A DNA stretch of 7,785 nucleotides from Desulfatirhabdium butyrativorans (GTDB lineage Bacteria > Desulfobacterota > Desulfobacteria > Desulfobacterales > JAIFKL01), in contig DZCT01000234.1 in NCBI GenBank assembly GCA_022736535.1, positions 1 to 7,785 of the forward strand, read 5' to 3'. Shown piece by piece: positions 1 through 5,717 of this stretch; position 1 is the first letter of the stretch; every line of letters begins with the position of its first letter. The translations under genes were made by a program, and so were the position numbers. The notes beneath the pieces are model-generated. The model ran no database searches, was not told the origin of the DNA, and was given only the letters and a program-made list of their open reading frames with translations.

Positions 1-1
1 G

Positions 2-253
2 CAAGTCGCAAAAACCCAGAAGCAATATATCATTGAAACCCACAGCGAATATCTCTTGAACCGGATTCGGCTGGCGATTGTGAAAGGAGAAATTGATCCT
101 TCGTGGGTATCTCTTTATTATTTTGAAAATTCCGTTGACGGAAGCAAGACTTACCCGATAGAATTGATGACTGACGGAGAGGTACGGAACGCGCCGCAGG
201 GATTTTTTGATACCTACACAATAGATATTATGAATATTGCTCTGTATGCGTAA
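2..253 (+). CDS. C-terminal end of an AAA-type ATPase (DUF3696 / OLD-like family), truncated by the window edge
   Basis: This is an open frame entering from the left edge, with 83 residues and a TAA stop; the true start lies outside. Near residues 11-22 it reads IIETHSEYLLNR. This is the 'THSE-LL-R' segment that follows Walker B in ABC/SMC-like ATPases of the AAA_15/AAA_21 and OLD type. The tail (IELMTDGEVRN… then QGFFD) matches the usual DUF3696 ending, 'G-I-NWP-GFFD'. Such ATPases act as energy-dependent regulators or sensors in defence modules, paired with a nuclease or other effector gene. Here the next gene, a PIN-like nuclease, overlaps the stop by 8 nt, so the two are almost certainly co-translated. 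The Walker A and B motifs are not in the window, so activity cannot be judged. The family call is fairly sure; a defence role is inference. Confidence 0.75.
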   Translation, partial: QVAKTQKQYIIETHSEYLLNRIRLAIVKGEIDPSWVSLYYFENSVDGSKTYPIELMTDGEVRNAPQGFFDTYTIDIMNIALYA

Positions 254-719
254 AGATATATTTATAGATAACAATATCGCGAAAAATTTTGCCAATGCCT
301 CGGATCCGGAATATCAAAAGCTGATTCAATGGCTCATGGCGTATAACCCGGATAACAAGTCAGAAAATGCCTATCTCATGGTGTCAAACAAATTGATTGC
401 CGAATATACGCGGACATGCGCTGCTGCATGGTCAAAAAAAAGTATTGTTGAGATCATCAAAAACATGACTATGGAAAAGAGATTAGTCAGAATCACTAAT
501 GAGCAAATTAAAGACTTCAAGCGAAAATATTTCAAGAAGAAAGTCGTAAAAAATTTCACCTGCAACAAAGAAGATCGGGAGCATATCCCCGTCGTGTTGC
601 TTTCAGAGAGAAAATATGCCTTGAGTCTTGATGACAAATTCATCAATGATCTGATAAAATTTCCCGGTTTTGTGGTGCTGGCAGCCGAAAGACCTGAAAA
701 TCTGCCTTATAATCTGTAA
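246..719 (+). CDS. PIN-like nuclease, likely effector partner of the preceding ATPase
   Basis: The protein has 157 residues from ATG 246, which lies inside the end of the ATPase gene (8-nt overlap, translational coupling). An in-frame TTG at 237 is a poorer start. The fold reads as a PIN domain. Strand 1 is IFIDNNIAKNF with D8 and N10, E53 sits in LIAEYTR, D110 and H113 sit in the DREHI block, and S127/D129/D130 lie in LSLDDKF. Acids at these four spacings are what metal-dependent PIN RNases use. The end (GFVVLAAERP…) resembles the last PIN strand. Basic residues cluster at about 70-105. The gene looks A-rich beside its neighbours, consistent with horizontal transfer. PIN proteins are usually VapC-type toxins with a small antitoxin; none is seen, and an ATPase precedes instead. 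RNA cleavage and defence are inference; the PIN assignment rests on motif spacing. Confidence 0.66.
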   Translation: MRKDIFIDNNIAKNFANASDPEYQKLIQWLMAYNPDNKSENAYLMVSNKLIAEYTRTCAAAWSKKSIVEIIKNMTMEKRLVRITNEQIKDFKRKYFKKKVVKNFTCNKEDREHIPVVLLSERKYALSLDDKFINDLIKFPGFVVLAAERPENLPYNL

Positions 720-730
720 ATGTTACATAT

Positions 731-737
731 AAAGAGG
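731..737 (+). promoter_or_regulatory. Ribosome binding site that sets the K+ transporter start at 744
   Basis: AAAGAGG lies six bases before ATG 744. The upstream in-frame ATG at 720 directly abuts the preceding stop codon and has no Shine-Dalgarno-like sequence in front. This favours the shorter protein starting MKNHAYAYG. Confidence 0.6.
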
Positions 738-743
738 CTCCTT

Positions 744-2117
744 ATGAAAAATCATGCTTATGCTTATGGCTTGGAAATGATAAATGTCGTTGCCGGACTG
801 TCATTCAGAGTGAATGAAACCTTGAAGAAACTGCATCCTGCTCAGGCTGTATTCCTCGGTTATCTTGCATATATATGTATGGGTTCGATATTGCTGTCTC
901 TGCCGATTTCCTGCACAAAATATGTTTCCGTATTGGACAATATTTTTATCGCCACATCGGCAGTTTCCACCACAGGACTTTCGCCGATCAGTATTGCCGA
1001 TGATTATACATTCTGGGGACAACTGGTGATTCTTATGCTGATCCAACTCGGAGGCATCGGATATATGACTTTCGGGTCTTTTATCATTCTGTCCGGAAAA
1101 AGGACATTGCCGCAACACCGTGAAAATATTTCGGCGACGGTGTTCAGTCTTCCCAAAAATTTCTTAATTCAGAAATTCATAAAGAGTGTTGTAATATTTA
1201 CCTTTATTTTTGAATCCTTCGGCACGGTATGGCTCTATTTTATCTTTAAATCGGCAGGGATGAAAATGCCGCTGTGGAGTGCGGTTTTTCACAGTATTTC
1301 CTCTTTCTGTACCGCAGGCTTCGGTCTTTACAACGACAGTTTTATGGCTTTTCATAACAATGTTCAGTTAAATCTGGCGATTTCAATTCTGAGCTTTGCA
1401 GGAGCTATCGGATTTATCGTTTTCGTGGATATTTGGCGCAAACTGAACGGAAAAGTTCAACAGATTACCCTGACGAGCAAGATCATTATCAAAACGACAT
1501 TCTGGCTTACCCTGTGCGGCACATTTCTGATTTTTATTTCAGAACCCTCCATTCAGCCTATGCCGCCGGGTGAACAGCTTCTTGCCGCTTTTTTTCAGAC
1601 AATGACAGCACTTACGACCGTCGGTTTCAATACCGTTTCCATTTCCGAACTCACCAAAGCATCGCTGTTGCTGATGGTGGTTCTGATGGTTATCGGGGCA
1701 TCTCCTTCGGGAACCGGCGGGGGGCTGAAATCAACAACCTTTTCGGCAATGATAGGAATTATGAAGAGCGCGTTGCAGGGAAAATCGGAAGTCACCTTCT
1801 GGGGACGGGAAGTTCCTCCGGAACGAGTACGGATGGCAACCGCCAGCTTCGGTTTTTACATTATCTTTTTAACTCTCGGAATCTATCTGTTATCGCTGAC
1901 CGAGCAATGTGCTTTTGAAAGCGTGTTGTTTGAAGCCGCATCCGCGTTGGGTACAGTAGGATTGAGCATGGGCATTACTTCGACGCTGACCCATCTCGGT
2001 AAAATCATTGTCACCCTGCTCATGTTCATCGGACGGCTCGGTCCTTTGACTTTCGGGATGGCACTTTTTCTGAGGCAGGATACTTTCTGCCATGAAGATA
2101 ATGACATTGCCATTTAG
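744..2117 (+). CDS. ktrB: KtrB/TrkH-type potassium uptake channel subunit
   Basis: This inner-membrane K+ (or Na+-coupled K+) translocation subunit has 457 residues from ATG 744; ATG 720 would add eight. The family has four M1-P-M2 repeats, and all four selectivity filters are visible: STTGLS (75-80), CTAGFG (189-194), TTVGFN (291-296) and GTVGLS (403-408). Each carries the glycine that binds K+. The flexible gating loop of repeat 3 is present as GASPSGTGGGLKST from residue 318. The first filter lies at about residue 75 without two extra N-terminal helices, and the total length is about 450. Both point to KtrB rather than the longer E. coli TrkH. KtrB works with a cytoplasmic RCK subunit (KtrA/TrkA) that binds nucleotides; no such gene is in the window. 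The gene starts 24 bp after the PIN gene and probably shares its transcript. It appears intact. Why it sits between two nuclease modules is unknown. Confidence 0.92.
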   Translation: MKNHAYAYGLEMINVVAGLSFRVNETLKKLHPAQAVFLGYLAYICMGSILLSLPISCTKYVSVLDNIFIATSAVSTTGLSPISIADDYTFWGQLVILMLIQLGGIGYMTFGSFIILSGKRTLPQHRENISATVFSLPKNFLIQKFIKSVVIFTFIFESFGTVWLYFIFKSAGMKMPLWSAVFHSISSFCTAGFGLYNDSFMAFHNNVQLNLAISILSFAGAIGFIVFVDIWRKLNGKVQQITLTSKIIIKTTFWLTLCGTFLIFISEPSIQPMPPGEQLLAAFFQTMTALTTVGFNTVSISELTKASLLLMVVLMVIGASPSGTGGGLKSTTFSAMIGIMKSALQGKSEVTFWGREVPPERVRMATASFGFYIIFLTLGIYLLSLTEQCAFESVLFEAASALGTVGLSMGITSTLTHLGKIIVTLLMFIGRLGPLTFGMALFLRQDTFCHEDNDIAI

Positions 2118-2139
2118 CAGCACTCTGAGAATCTATGCT

Positions 2140-2238
2140 GTGAAAAAAGCTTATCTTGTGACACAGCATCAGTCCGACACGGCAGTATTTGAAAAACTGC
2201 TTTCGGAAAACAGGAGTGCTTTCACAGATGAAACCTGA
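2140..2238 (+). pseudogene. Truncated, decayed copy of the 5' end of the TOPRIM-like gene found at 2782
   Basis: Bases 2140-2210 match 2782-2852 at 65 of 71 positions, in the same frame from the start codon. The copy begins with GTG instead of ATG and would read VKKAYLVTQHQSDTAVFEK, against MKKVYLVTQHKSDTAIFEK in the intact gene. Similarity stops abruptly at codon 24. The frame then runs nine unrelated codons to TGA 2236-2238, so only a 32-residue peptide could be made, without the E and DxD metal-binding positions. Of the six differences, one is synonymous, one is ATG/GTG at the start and the rest change residues. This suggests an older or different allele rather than a very fresh duplication. 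It lies 22 bp after the K+ transporter stop. It is most likely a relic of a lost TOPRIM gene or of recombination at the repeat. Confidence 0.8.
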
Positions 2239-2257
2239 CACAAGCGATGGATAAGTG

Positions 2258-2782
2258 ATGAACCGCAATACTGAATACGAGAAAAAAATTTCCGAATACG
2301 GATGGGATGCGCTTTTATCGCTCTGGAAACAGATAGAAGACAGAAAAAGCGACAGTGAATGGGGCGCGGGCAGGGCTTATGAATACCTGATTCTCCGTGC
2401 ATTCCAGTTAGACGGGCTGAAAGTGCGCTGGCCTTACAATGTGGGCGGACTCGAACAGATAGACGGCGTTGTTTACTCAGACGGCATTGCTTTTCTGATC
2501 GAATGCAAAGACCATGTTGAGCCTGTCAATATCGAACCGATAGCCAAACTGAATCATCAGCTTTCCCGAAGACCGCCGAATGCGATGGGGATTGTTTTCA
2601 GTTACAGCGGATTTACTGACTCTGCTGTGAGATTGACGCCGCCGAGAATACTTCTGTGGCAAGGCGATGAAGTCAGTTACGCGATCCGAAAACGATATAT
2701 GCGCGGCGGCCTTATGGAAAAATATTGTCATTGTATTGAAAACGGTCTTCCTGAATATCATATTCAAACTGAGGCACTGTGA
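2258..2782 (+). CDS. Small PD-(D/E)XK (Mrr-like) restriction-endonuclease-fold protein
   Basis: The protein has 174 residues from ATG 2258. A GTG at 2255 is directly in front and in frame, and no strong ribosome site decides between them. The core of the PD-(D/E)XK fold is visible. Helix 1 carries E42 in AYEYLILRAF, D69 lies in QIDGVVYSDG, and the E82-C-K84 signature lies in FLIECKDHVEP. A helix with KLNHQLSRRP and a strand GIVFSYSGFTDSA follow. This order is the one seen in Mrr-cat / restriction_endonuclease families, in which D, E and K bind Mg2+ and cut DNA. It is much shorter than full Mrr and has no evident DNA-reading or methyl-binding domain, so targeting must come from a partner. The next gene starts on its last base (TGATG overlap), so the TOPRIM-like protein is the obvious partner. 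Nuclease fold: well supported. Defence role: inference. Confidence 0.8.
   Translation: MNRNTEYEKKISEYGWDALLSLWKQIEDRKSDSEWGAGRAYEYLILRAFQLDGLKVRWPYNVGGLEQIDGVVYSDGIAFLIECKDHVEPVNIEPIAKLNHQLSRRPPNAMGIVFSYSGFTDSAVRLTPPRILLWQGDEVSYAIRKRYMRGGLMEKYCHCIENGLPEYHIQTEAL
2771..2774 (+). promoter_or_regulatory. Ribosome binding site of the TOPRIM-like gene inside the preceding coding region
   Basis: GAGG lies seven bases before ATG 2782 and within the last codons of the nuclease gene. It supports ATG 2782 over the in-frame GTG at 2779 and indicates coupled translation. Confidence 0.45.
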
Positions 2783-3324
2783 TGAAAAAAGTTTATCTTG
2801 TGACACAACATAAATCCGACACGGCAATATTTGAAAAACTGCTTTCGGAAAAGATTGTTGATAAGGTTTTTGTGGTAGAAGGCGCCGGCAGGTCTTCGGC
2901 AAGATCGCTGGCAGCCTCGATTCTTGCCGTCAAACAGCGTCCTGTCGCGCTGATTGTTGACGCGGATACAACAGACGCCGATGATATTCAGGCGCAAAAA
3001 TATATGTTGCGGGAACTTCTCTACCGGGCATCTCCCGGCATTCCTTTTGAGGTATTTCTCGCCGCGCCGGAGATAGAAGCCGTCTTTCTTCAGGATCGGT
3101 CTTTCATTGAAAGACTTGCCAATCGGCAATTCTCAGACGCCGAATGGCAGGCGGCAGCTCTGCATCCAAAAAAATTTTTGTCTGATATTCTCAAAGAAGA
3201 AGATCAGGTGTCTGCAAAAATACTTGAAAAGTCGGACGAACACGCGATTCATGCCATGCAGAAGCATCCGCTGTTAAGCGATGTCTGCAATTTTCTGAGT
3301 TCAGTCATTGACGGCAAAAATTGA
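2782..3324 (+). CDS. Small TOPRIM-like protein, partner of the PD-(D/E)XK nuclease
   Basis: The protein has 180 residues from ATG 2782, and its first base is the last base of the upstream TGA. I do not recognise a named family, but the layout is TOPRIM-like. A Glu-Gly pair (E33-G34) sits in VFVVEGAGRSSA, a strand-end D60-A-D62 acid pair in VALIVDADTTD, and then EVFLAAPEIEAVFL with E94 and E96. The same E / DxD / P-x-x-E order occurs in the TOPRIM domains of OLD nucleases and in the DUF4276, DUF4435 and RloB proteins. These include effectors in anti-phage systems such as AriB of PARIS. The rest (about 110-180) looks helical, with no membrane segment. It is strictly coupled to the PD-(D/E)XK gene, and a decayed copy of its start lies upstream of that gene. 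It might nick or cleave nucleic acid, or regulate its partner. Function is inference. Confidence 0.6.
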   Translation: MKKVYLVTQHKSDTAIFEKLLSEKIVDKVFVVEGAGRSSARSLAASILAVKQRPVALIVDADTTDADDIQAQKYMLRELLYRASPGIPFEVFLAAPEIEAVFLQDRSFIERLANRQFSDAEWQAAALHPKKFLSDILKEEDQVSAKILEKSDEHAIHAMQKHPLLSDVCNFLSSVIDGKN

Positions 3325-3350
3325 CAACGAAAACAAGAACTTATTATAAA
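3321..3350 (+). promoter_or_regulatory. Sigma70-type promoter for homoserine dehydrogenase
   Basis: A perfect -35 TTGACA at 3321-3326 overlaps the TOPRIM stop codon. After 18 bp comes a -10 TATAAA at 3345-3350 (five of six consensus bases). The expected transcript start is near 3357, about 33 nt before the ATG. It separates the metabolic genes from the accessory block. It is predicted from sequence only. Confidence 0.6.
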
Positions 3351-3377
3351 AACACGAAATGTTTACTTTCCTTAAAT

Positions 3378-3384
3378 AAAGGAG
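3378..3384 (+). promoter_or_regulatory. Ribosome binding site fixing the homoserine dehydrogenase start at 3390
   Basis: AAAGGAG followed by five T and then ATG 3390 is a near-perfect initiation site. The frame is open back to 3321, but the extra residues (MTTKTRTYY…) do not resemble the family. The NAD(P)-binding strand begins directly after Met 3390. Confidence 0.85.
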
Positions 3385-3389
3385 TTTTT

Positions 3390-4709
3390 ATGAAGGAAAT
3401 TCATATCGGATTACTCGGATGCGGCACGGTCGGCACAGGTGTTGCTAAAATTCTGATCGAAAACAAAGACCTGATCTGTTCCCGCGTCGGCGCTGCGCTC
3501 AAGTTGAAATATATCGCTGATATTGATACGGAAAAAGACAGAGGCATCCGATTCGGCGAGGGCGTTTTGATCTCCGATGCGGAAAAAGTCCTCAATGATC
3601 CTGACATTGACATCATCGTTGAGATGATCGGCGGCGAAGGCATTGCAAAACAGTTTATTTTAAAAGCAATCTCCAACGGCAAACACGTTGTTTCCGCAAA
3701 CAAAGCCCTTATTGCGAGTCAGGGAAACGCATTGTTCAAAGCAGCGTCGGAACGCAATGTTGACATCGGATTTGAGGCGAGCGTGGGCGGCTGTATGCCG
3801 ATTATCAAAACCCTGCGGGAATCTTTGGTCGGCAACCGCATTACTTCCATGACCGGCATTCTCAACGGCACCTGCAACTATATCTTATCCAAAATCACGG
3901 ATGAAGGCATGAGCTTTGAAGCCGCGCTTGCCGAAGCTCAGGCAAAAGGCTTTGCCGAAGCAAACCCCGCATTAGATGTGGGCGGCTTTGACACTGCCCA
4001 CAAACTGGCGATTCTCAACGCGCTGGCTTACGGCATGGAAGTCAATCTGAAAGATATTTATATTGAAGGCATTTCCGGGATCACGCCGACGGATATTGCA
4101 CTTGCGGGTCAGTTCGGATACAGAATCAAACTGCTCGCTATCGGAAAAGACAGGGAAAATGCGATTGAAGCCCGTGTGCATCCCACCATGATTCCTTTTG
4201 ACAACCTGCTTTCCAATGTGAATGCGAATCTGAATGCGGTCATGGTTTCCGGCGATGCGGTGGGAAATATCCTGCTTTACGGCTACGGCGCGGGCATGAT
4301 GCCCACTGCCAGCGCAGTGGTCGGCGACATCGTGGATATTGCCCGAAATATCTTATTCGGGACTTCCGGCAGGATTCCGCTGTTTTCCTATCAGCCGGAG
4401 AGCATCCGAAACATTCCGGTTATGCCGATGGATGAAATTTTCACGCATTATTATATCCGCTTTTCCGCGGCGGACCGCCCCGGCGTGCTGTCAAAGATTG
4501 CGGGAATTTTGGGCAATTATTCCATCAGCATCGAATCTGTTCACCAGAAAGGCAGAAAAATCGGGGGCTTTGTTCCCATTGTCATGCTGACGCACCGCGC
4601 GAAAGAAGCAGATGTGAAAAAAGCGTTGTCTGAAATCTCAGTTCTTGATATTGTCGGAAACAAACCGGCGCTTATCCGAATCGAAGATGAGAAAAATGAA
4701 GATGAGTAA
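3390..4709 (+). CDS. hom: Homoserine dehydrogenase with C-terminal ACT domain
   Basis: This 439-residue cytoplasmic enzyme reduces aspartate-4-semialdehyde to homoserine with NAD(P)H, at the branch to threonine and methionine. Residues 4-17 (IHIGLLGCGTVGTG) form the GxGxxG Rossmann motif, and SANKALIA follows at about 107. VGGCMPIIKTL and ILNGTCNYIL are family signatures. The catalytic stretch carries E190, D201 and K205, with the spacing of yeast Hom6 E208, D219 and K223. The ACT domain covers about 353-430 (HYYIRFSAADRPGVLSKIAG), the usual site of threonine feedback inhibition. The length is typical of a monofunctional enzyme with no aspartokinase fusion. It has its own promoter and a strong ribosome site, and thrH follows after 116 bp. 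All key residues are intact. The identification is secure. Confidence 0.97.
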   Translation: MKEIHIGLLGCGTVGTGVAKILIENKDLICSRVGAALKLKYIADIDTEKDRGIRFGEGVLISDAEKVLNDPDIDIIVEMIGGEGIAKQFILKAISNGKHVVSANKALIASQGNALFKAASERNVDIGFEASVGGCMPIIKTLRESLVGNRITSMTGILNGTCNYILSKITDEGMSFEAALAEAQAKGFAEANPALDVGGFDTAHKLAILNALAYGMEVNLKDIYIEGISGITPTDIALAGQFGYRIKLLAIGKDRENAIEARVHPTMIPFDNLLSNVNANLNAVMVSGDAVGNILLYGYGAGMMPTASAVVGDIVDIARNILFGTSGRIPLFSYQPESIRNIPVMPMDEIFTHYYIRFSAADRPGVLSKIAGILGNYSISIESVHQKGRKIGGFVPIVMLTHRAKEADVKKALSEISVLDIVGNKPALIRIEDEKNEDE

Positions 4710-4743
4710 TTAAAACAGAAACCCGTTTACGGATCAATTTCGG

Positions 4744-4771
4744 TAGGGGCAAGCCCCCGTGCTTGCCCTCA
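4744..4771. repeat. Intergenic hairpin repeat of the GTAGGGGC…GCCC kind
   Basis: Arms GGGCAAGC (4747-4754) and GCTTGCCC (4761-4768) pair perfectly around a 6-nt CCCCGT loop. The leading GTAGGG and this palindrome match my memory of a short interspersed element frequent in large environmental proteobacterial genomes. No U-tract follows, so it is not a classical terminator, though it may affect hom mRNA 3' stability. Confidence 0.65.
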
Positions 4772-4780
4772 CAAAATTCG

Positions 4781-4812
4781 GAAACTAAGTTTTTTAAAAA
4801 AAACTAAGTTTC
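4781..4812. repeat. A/T-rich imperfect inverted repeat before the thrH ribosome site
   Basis: Arms 4781-4795 and 4798-4812 pair over 15 positions with one A/A mismatch around a 2-nt loop. The 11-mer AAACTAAGTTT also occurs as a direct repeat (4782-4792 and 4801-4811). It ends four bases before the AGGAG (4817-4821) of thrH. Possible roles are a weak bidirectional terminator, an mRNA structure affecting thrH initiation, or simply another dispersed repeat; the sequence does not decide. Confidence 0.55.
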
Positions 4813-4825
4813 TTATAGGAGAATA

Positions 4826-5446
4826 ATGAAAAATAAATTATATATCGTATGTTCGGATTTGGAAGGGGTTTTTGTTCCTGAAATATGGATTAATGTTGCG
4901 GAGAAAACCGGGATTAAAGAACTCAGGCTGACCACACGGGACATTTCCGACTATGACGTGCTGATGAAGCGGCGGATTGAAATTCTTCGGGAAAACAGGC
5001 TGAAAATCAAAGACATCACCGATGTGATCGGGACAATGAAGCCGCTGGAGGGCGCGCCGGCATTTCTGGACTGGCTTCGCTCATGTGTGCCGGTCATCAT
5101 TGTCTCGGACACTTTTGTTCAGTTTGCGGGACCTCTGATGAAAAAACTCGGACAGCCCACGCTGTTCTGCAATTCGCTGATAATAGAGCCTGACGGAACG
5201 ATTTCAGGATACAGTCTTCGCCAGAAAGACGGCAAACGCCACGCGGTGCTGGCGCTGAAAAGCCTCAATTACGGCGTCATCGCATCCGGAGATTCCTACA
5301 ATGACATCAGCATGTTGAAAGAAGCGGATGCGGGCATTCTTTTCTGTCCGCCGGAAAATGTGAAAAATGAATTTCCGGAACTGCCGGTGACTTATAATTA
5401 TAATGAACTTAAAGGCATTATAGAAAAAACGCTGGGAGTTATGTAG
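4826..5446 (+). CDS. thrH: ThrH: phosphoserine phosphatase / homoserine phosphotransferase
   Basis: This 206-residue HAD-superfamily enzyme matches Pseudomonas ThrH (about 205 aa) in length and motifs. Motif I is CSDLEGVFVPEIW with D11 (nucleophile) and E13; the DLEG…PEIW form is characteristic of ThrH rather than SerB, which has DxD. Motif II is S94 in IIVSDTF, and motif IV is GDSYNDISML (155-164). ThrH dephosphorylates phosphoserine and can pass the phosphate to homoserine, giving O-phosphohomoserine, the substrate of threonine synthase. Lying directly after hom, it probably replaces a ThrB-type homoserine kinase here. The start ATG 4826 has AGGAG four bases upstream. Its stop codon TAG is formed by the first bases of an inverted repeat that continues downstream. 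The identification is firm; which of the two activities matters in vivo is not visible. Confidence 0.93.
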   Translation: MKNKLYIVCSDLEGVFVPEIWINVAEKTGIKELRLTTRDISDYDVLMKRRIEILRENRLKIKDITDVIGTMKPLEGAPAFLDWLRSCVPVIIVSDTFVQFAGPLMKKLGQPTLFCNSLIIEPDGTISGYSLRQKDGKRHAVLALKSLNYGVIASGDSYNDISMLKEADAGILFCPPENVKNEFPELPVTYNYNELKGIIEKTLGVM

Positions 5447-5519
5447 GGCGGGCAGAGTGCAGATCATCGGCAAGTTTATGGAAAAAGGCAGCTTCGTTGA
5501 TGCGCTCTGCCCACCCTGC
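5443..5519. repeat. Long inverted repeat starting inside the thrH stop codon
   Basis: Arms 5443-5461 and 5501-5519 pair over 19 positions with one mismatch (C5449/A5513) and two G-T pairs, around a 39-nt middle. The left end GTAGGGCGGGCAGAG is of the 'GTAGGGTGGGCAGAGC' kind that I recall as a dispersed element in environmental bacteria. The transcript would form a strong stem-loop at the thrH 3' end. No U-run follows, so it may stabilise the mRNA or stop it only weakly. Confidence 0.75.
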
Positions 5520-5521
5520 TT

Positions 5522-5552
5522 TCTGTCATTCTGAGCGCAGCGAAGAATCTCG
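5522..5552. repeat. GTCATTCTGAGCGCAGCGAAGAATCT-type interspersed element (single copy)
   Basis: The stretch TCTGTCATTCTGAGCGCAG followed by CGAAGAATCTCG is a motif I recognise from intergenic regions of many environmental bacterial genomes. No reverse-complement partner arm lies nearby, so this may be a solo end. No function is known to me. Confidence 0.5.
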
Positions 5553-5689
5553 TTTTTATAGTAATCTGATTTTGATTTTTACGGCATATTTTCTGCATAC
5601 ATGCCGTATTCCGCTTTTGAATATCTGTCTGTGTATGTCTGTGTGCGTCTGCGGCAAAAAAACAAAAGCGGATCAGCATATAATACCTT
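5553..5689. other. Non-coding A/T-rich spacer with small inverted and tandem repeats
   Basis: I see no gene here. An 8-bp inverted repeat TACGGCAT/ATGCCGTA lies at 5580-5587 and 5601-5608. A 10-bp inverted repeat TCCGCTTTTG/CAAAAGCGGA lies at 5610-5619 and 5663-5672. Between the latter arms lie two near-identical 10-mers, TGTCTGTGTA and TGTCTGTGTG (5626-5645), with a partial third. The spacer could hold the control region of the downstream acylase gene. Confidence 0.5.
5679..5684 (+). promoter_or_regulatory. Possible -10 element for the acylase gene
   Basis: TATAAT is a perfect -10 hexamer, but the expected -35 position is an A-run with no TTGACA-like sequence. A start near 5691 would put the 12-bp hairpin at the very 5' end of the mRNA. 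The call is weak. Confidence 0.3.
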
Positions 5690-5717
5690 GCAGAGACGCA
5701 AGATGTTGCGTCTCTGC
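5690..5717. repeat. Perfect 12-bp hairpin (GCAGAGACGCAA)
   Basis: GCAGAGACGCAA at 5690-5701 and its exact reverse complement at 5706-5717 flank a GATG loop. 'AGAGACGCAA…TTGCGTCTCT' palindromes are, from memory, a common dispersed repeat type in cyanobacteria and others. A run of eight T follows only after a 17-nt gap (5735-5742), so a standard terminator is unlikely. It sits 39 bp before the ribosome site of the acylase gene. Confidence 0.75.

Noticed and set aside
720..743. Upstream ATG of the K+ transporter
   Set aside because: No ribosome site precedes it, whereas ATG 744 has AAAGAGG at good spacing.
2228..2254. Mini-ORF of eight codons just before the nuclease gene
   Set aside because: The AGGAG is 12 bases away and the peptide has no meaning I can identify. 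It is probably part of the recombination scar.
4339..4590. Plus-strand 83-codon frame inside homoserine dehydrogenase
   Set aside because: It is a shadow of the intact hom frame, and its protein is Arg/Cys-rich and unlike any family I know.
4747..4768. Rho-independent terminator for hom
   Set aside because: The stem is good but no U-tract follows, and the motif looks like a dispersed repeat.
5626..5645. 10-nt tandem repeat as a possible CRISPR or iteron array
   Set aside because: There are only two near copies and a partial third, without spacers or a rep gene. It is too short for either.
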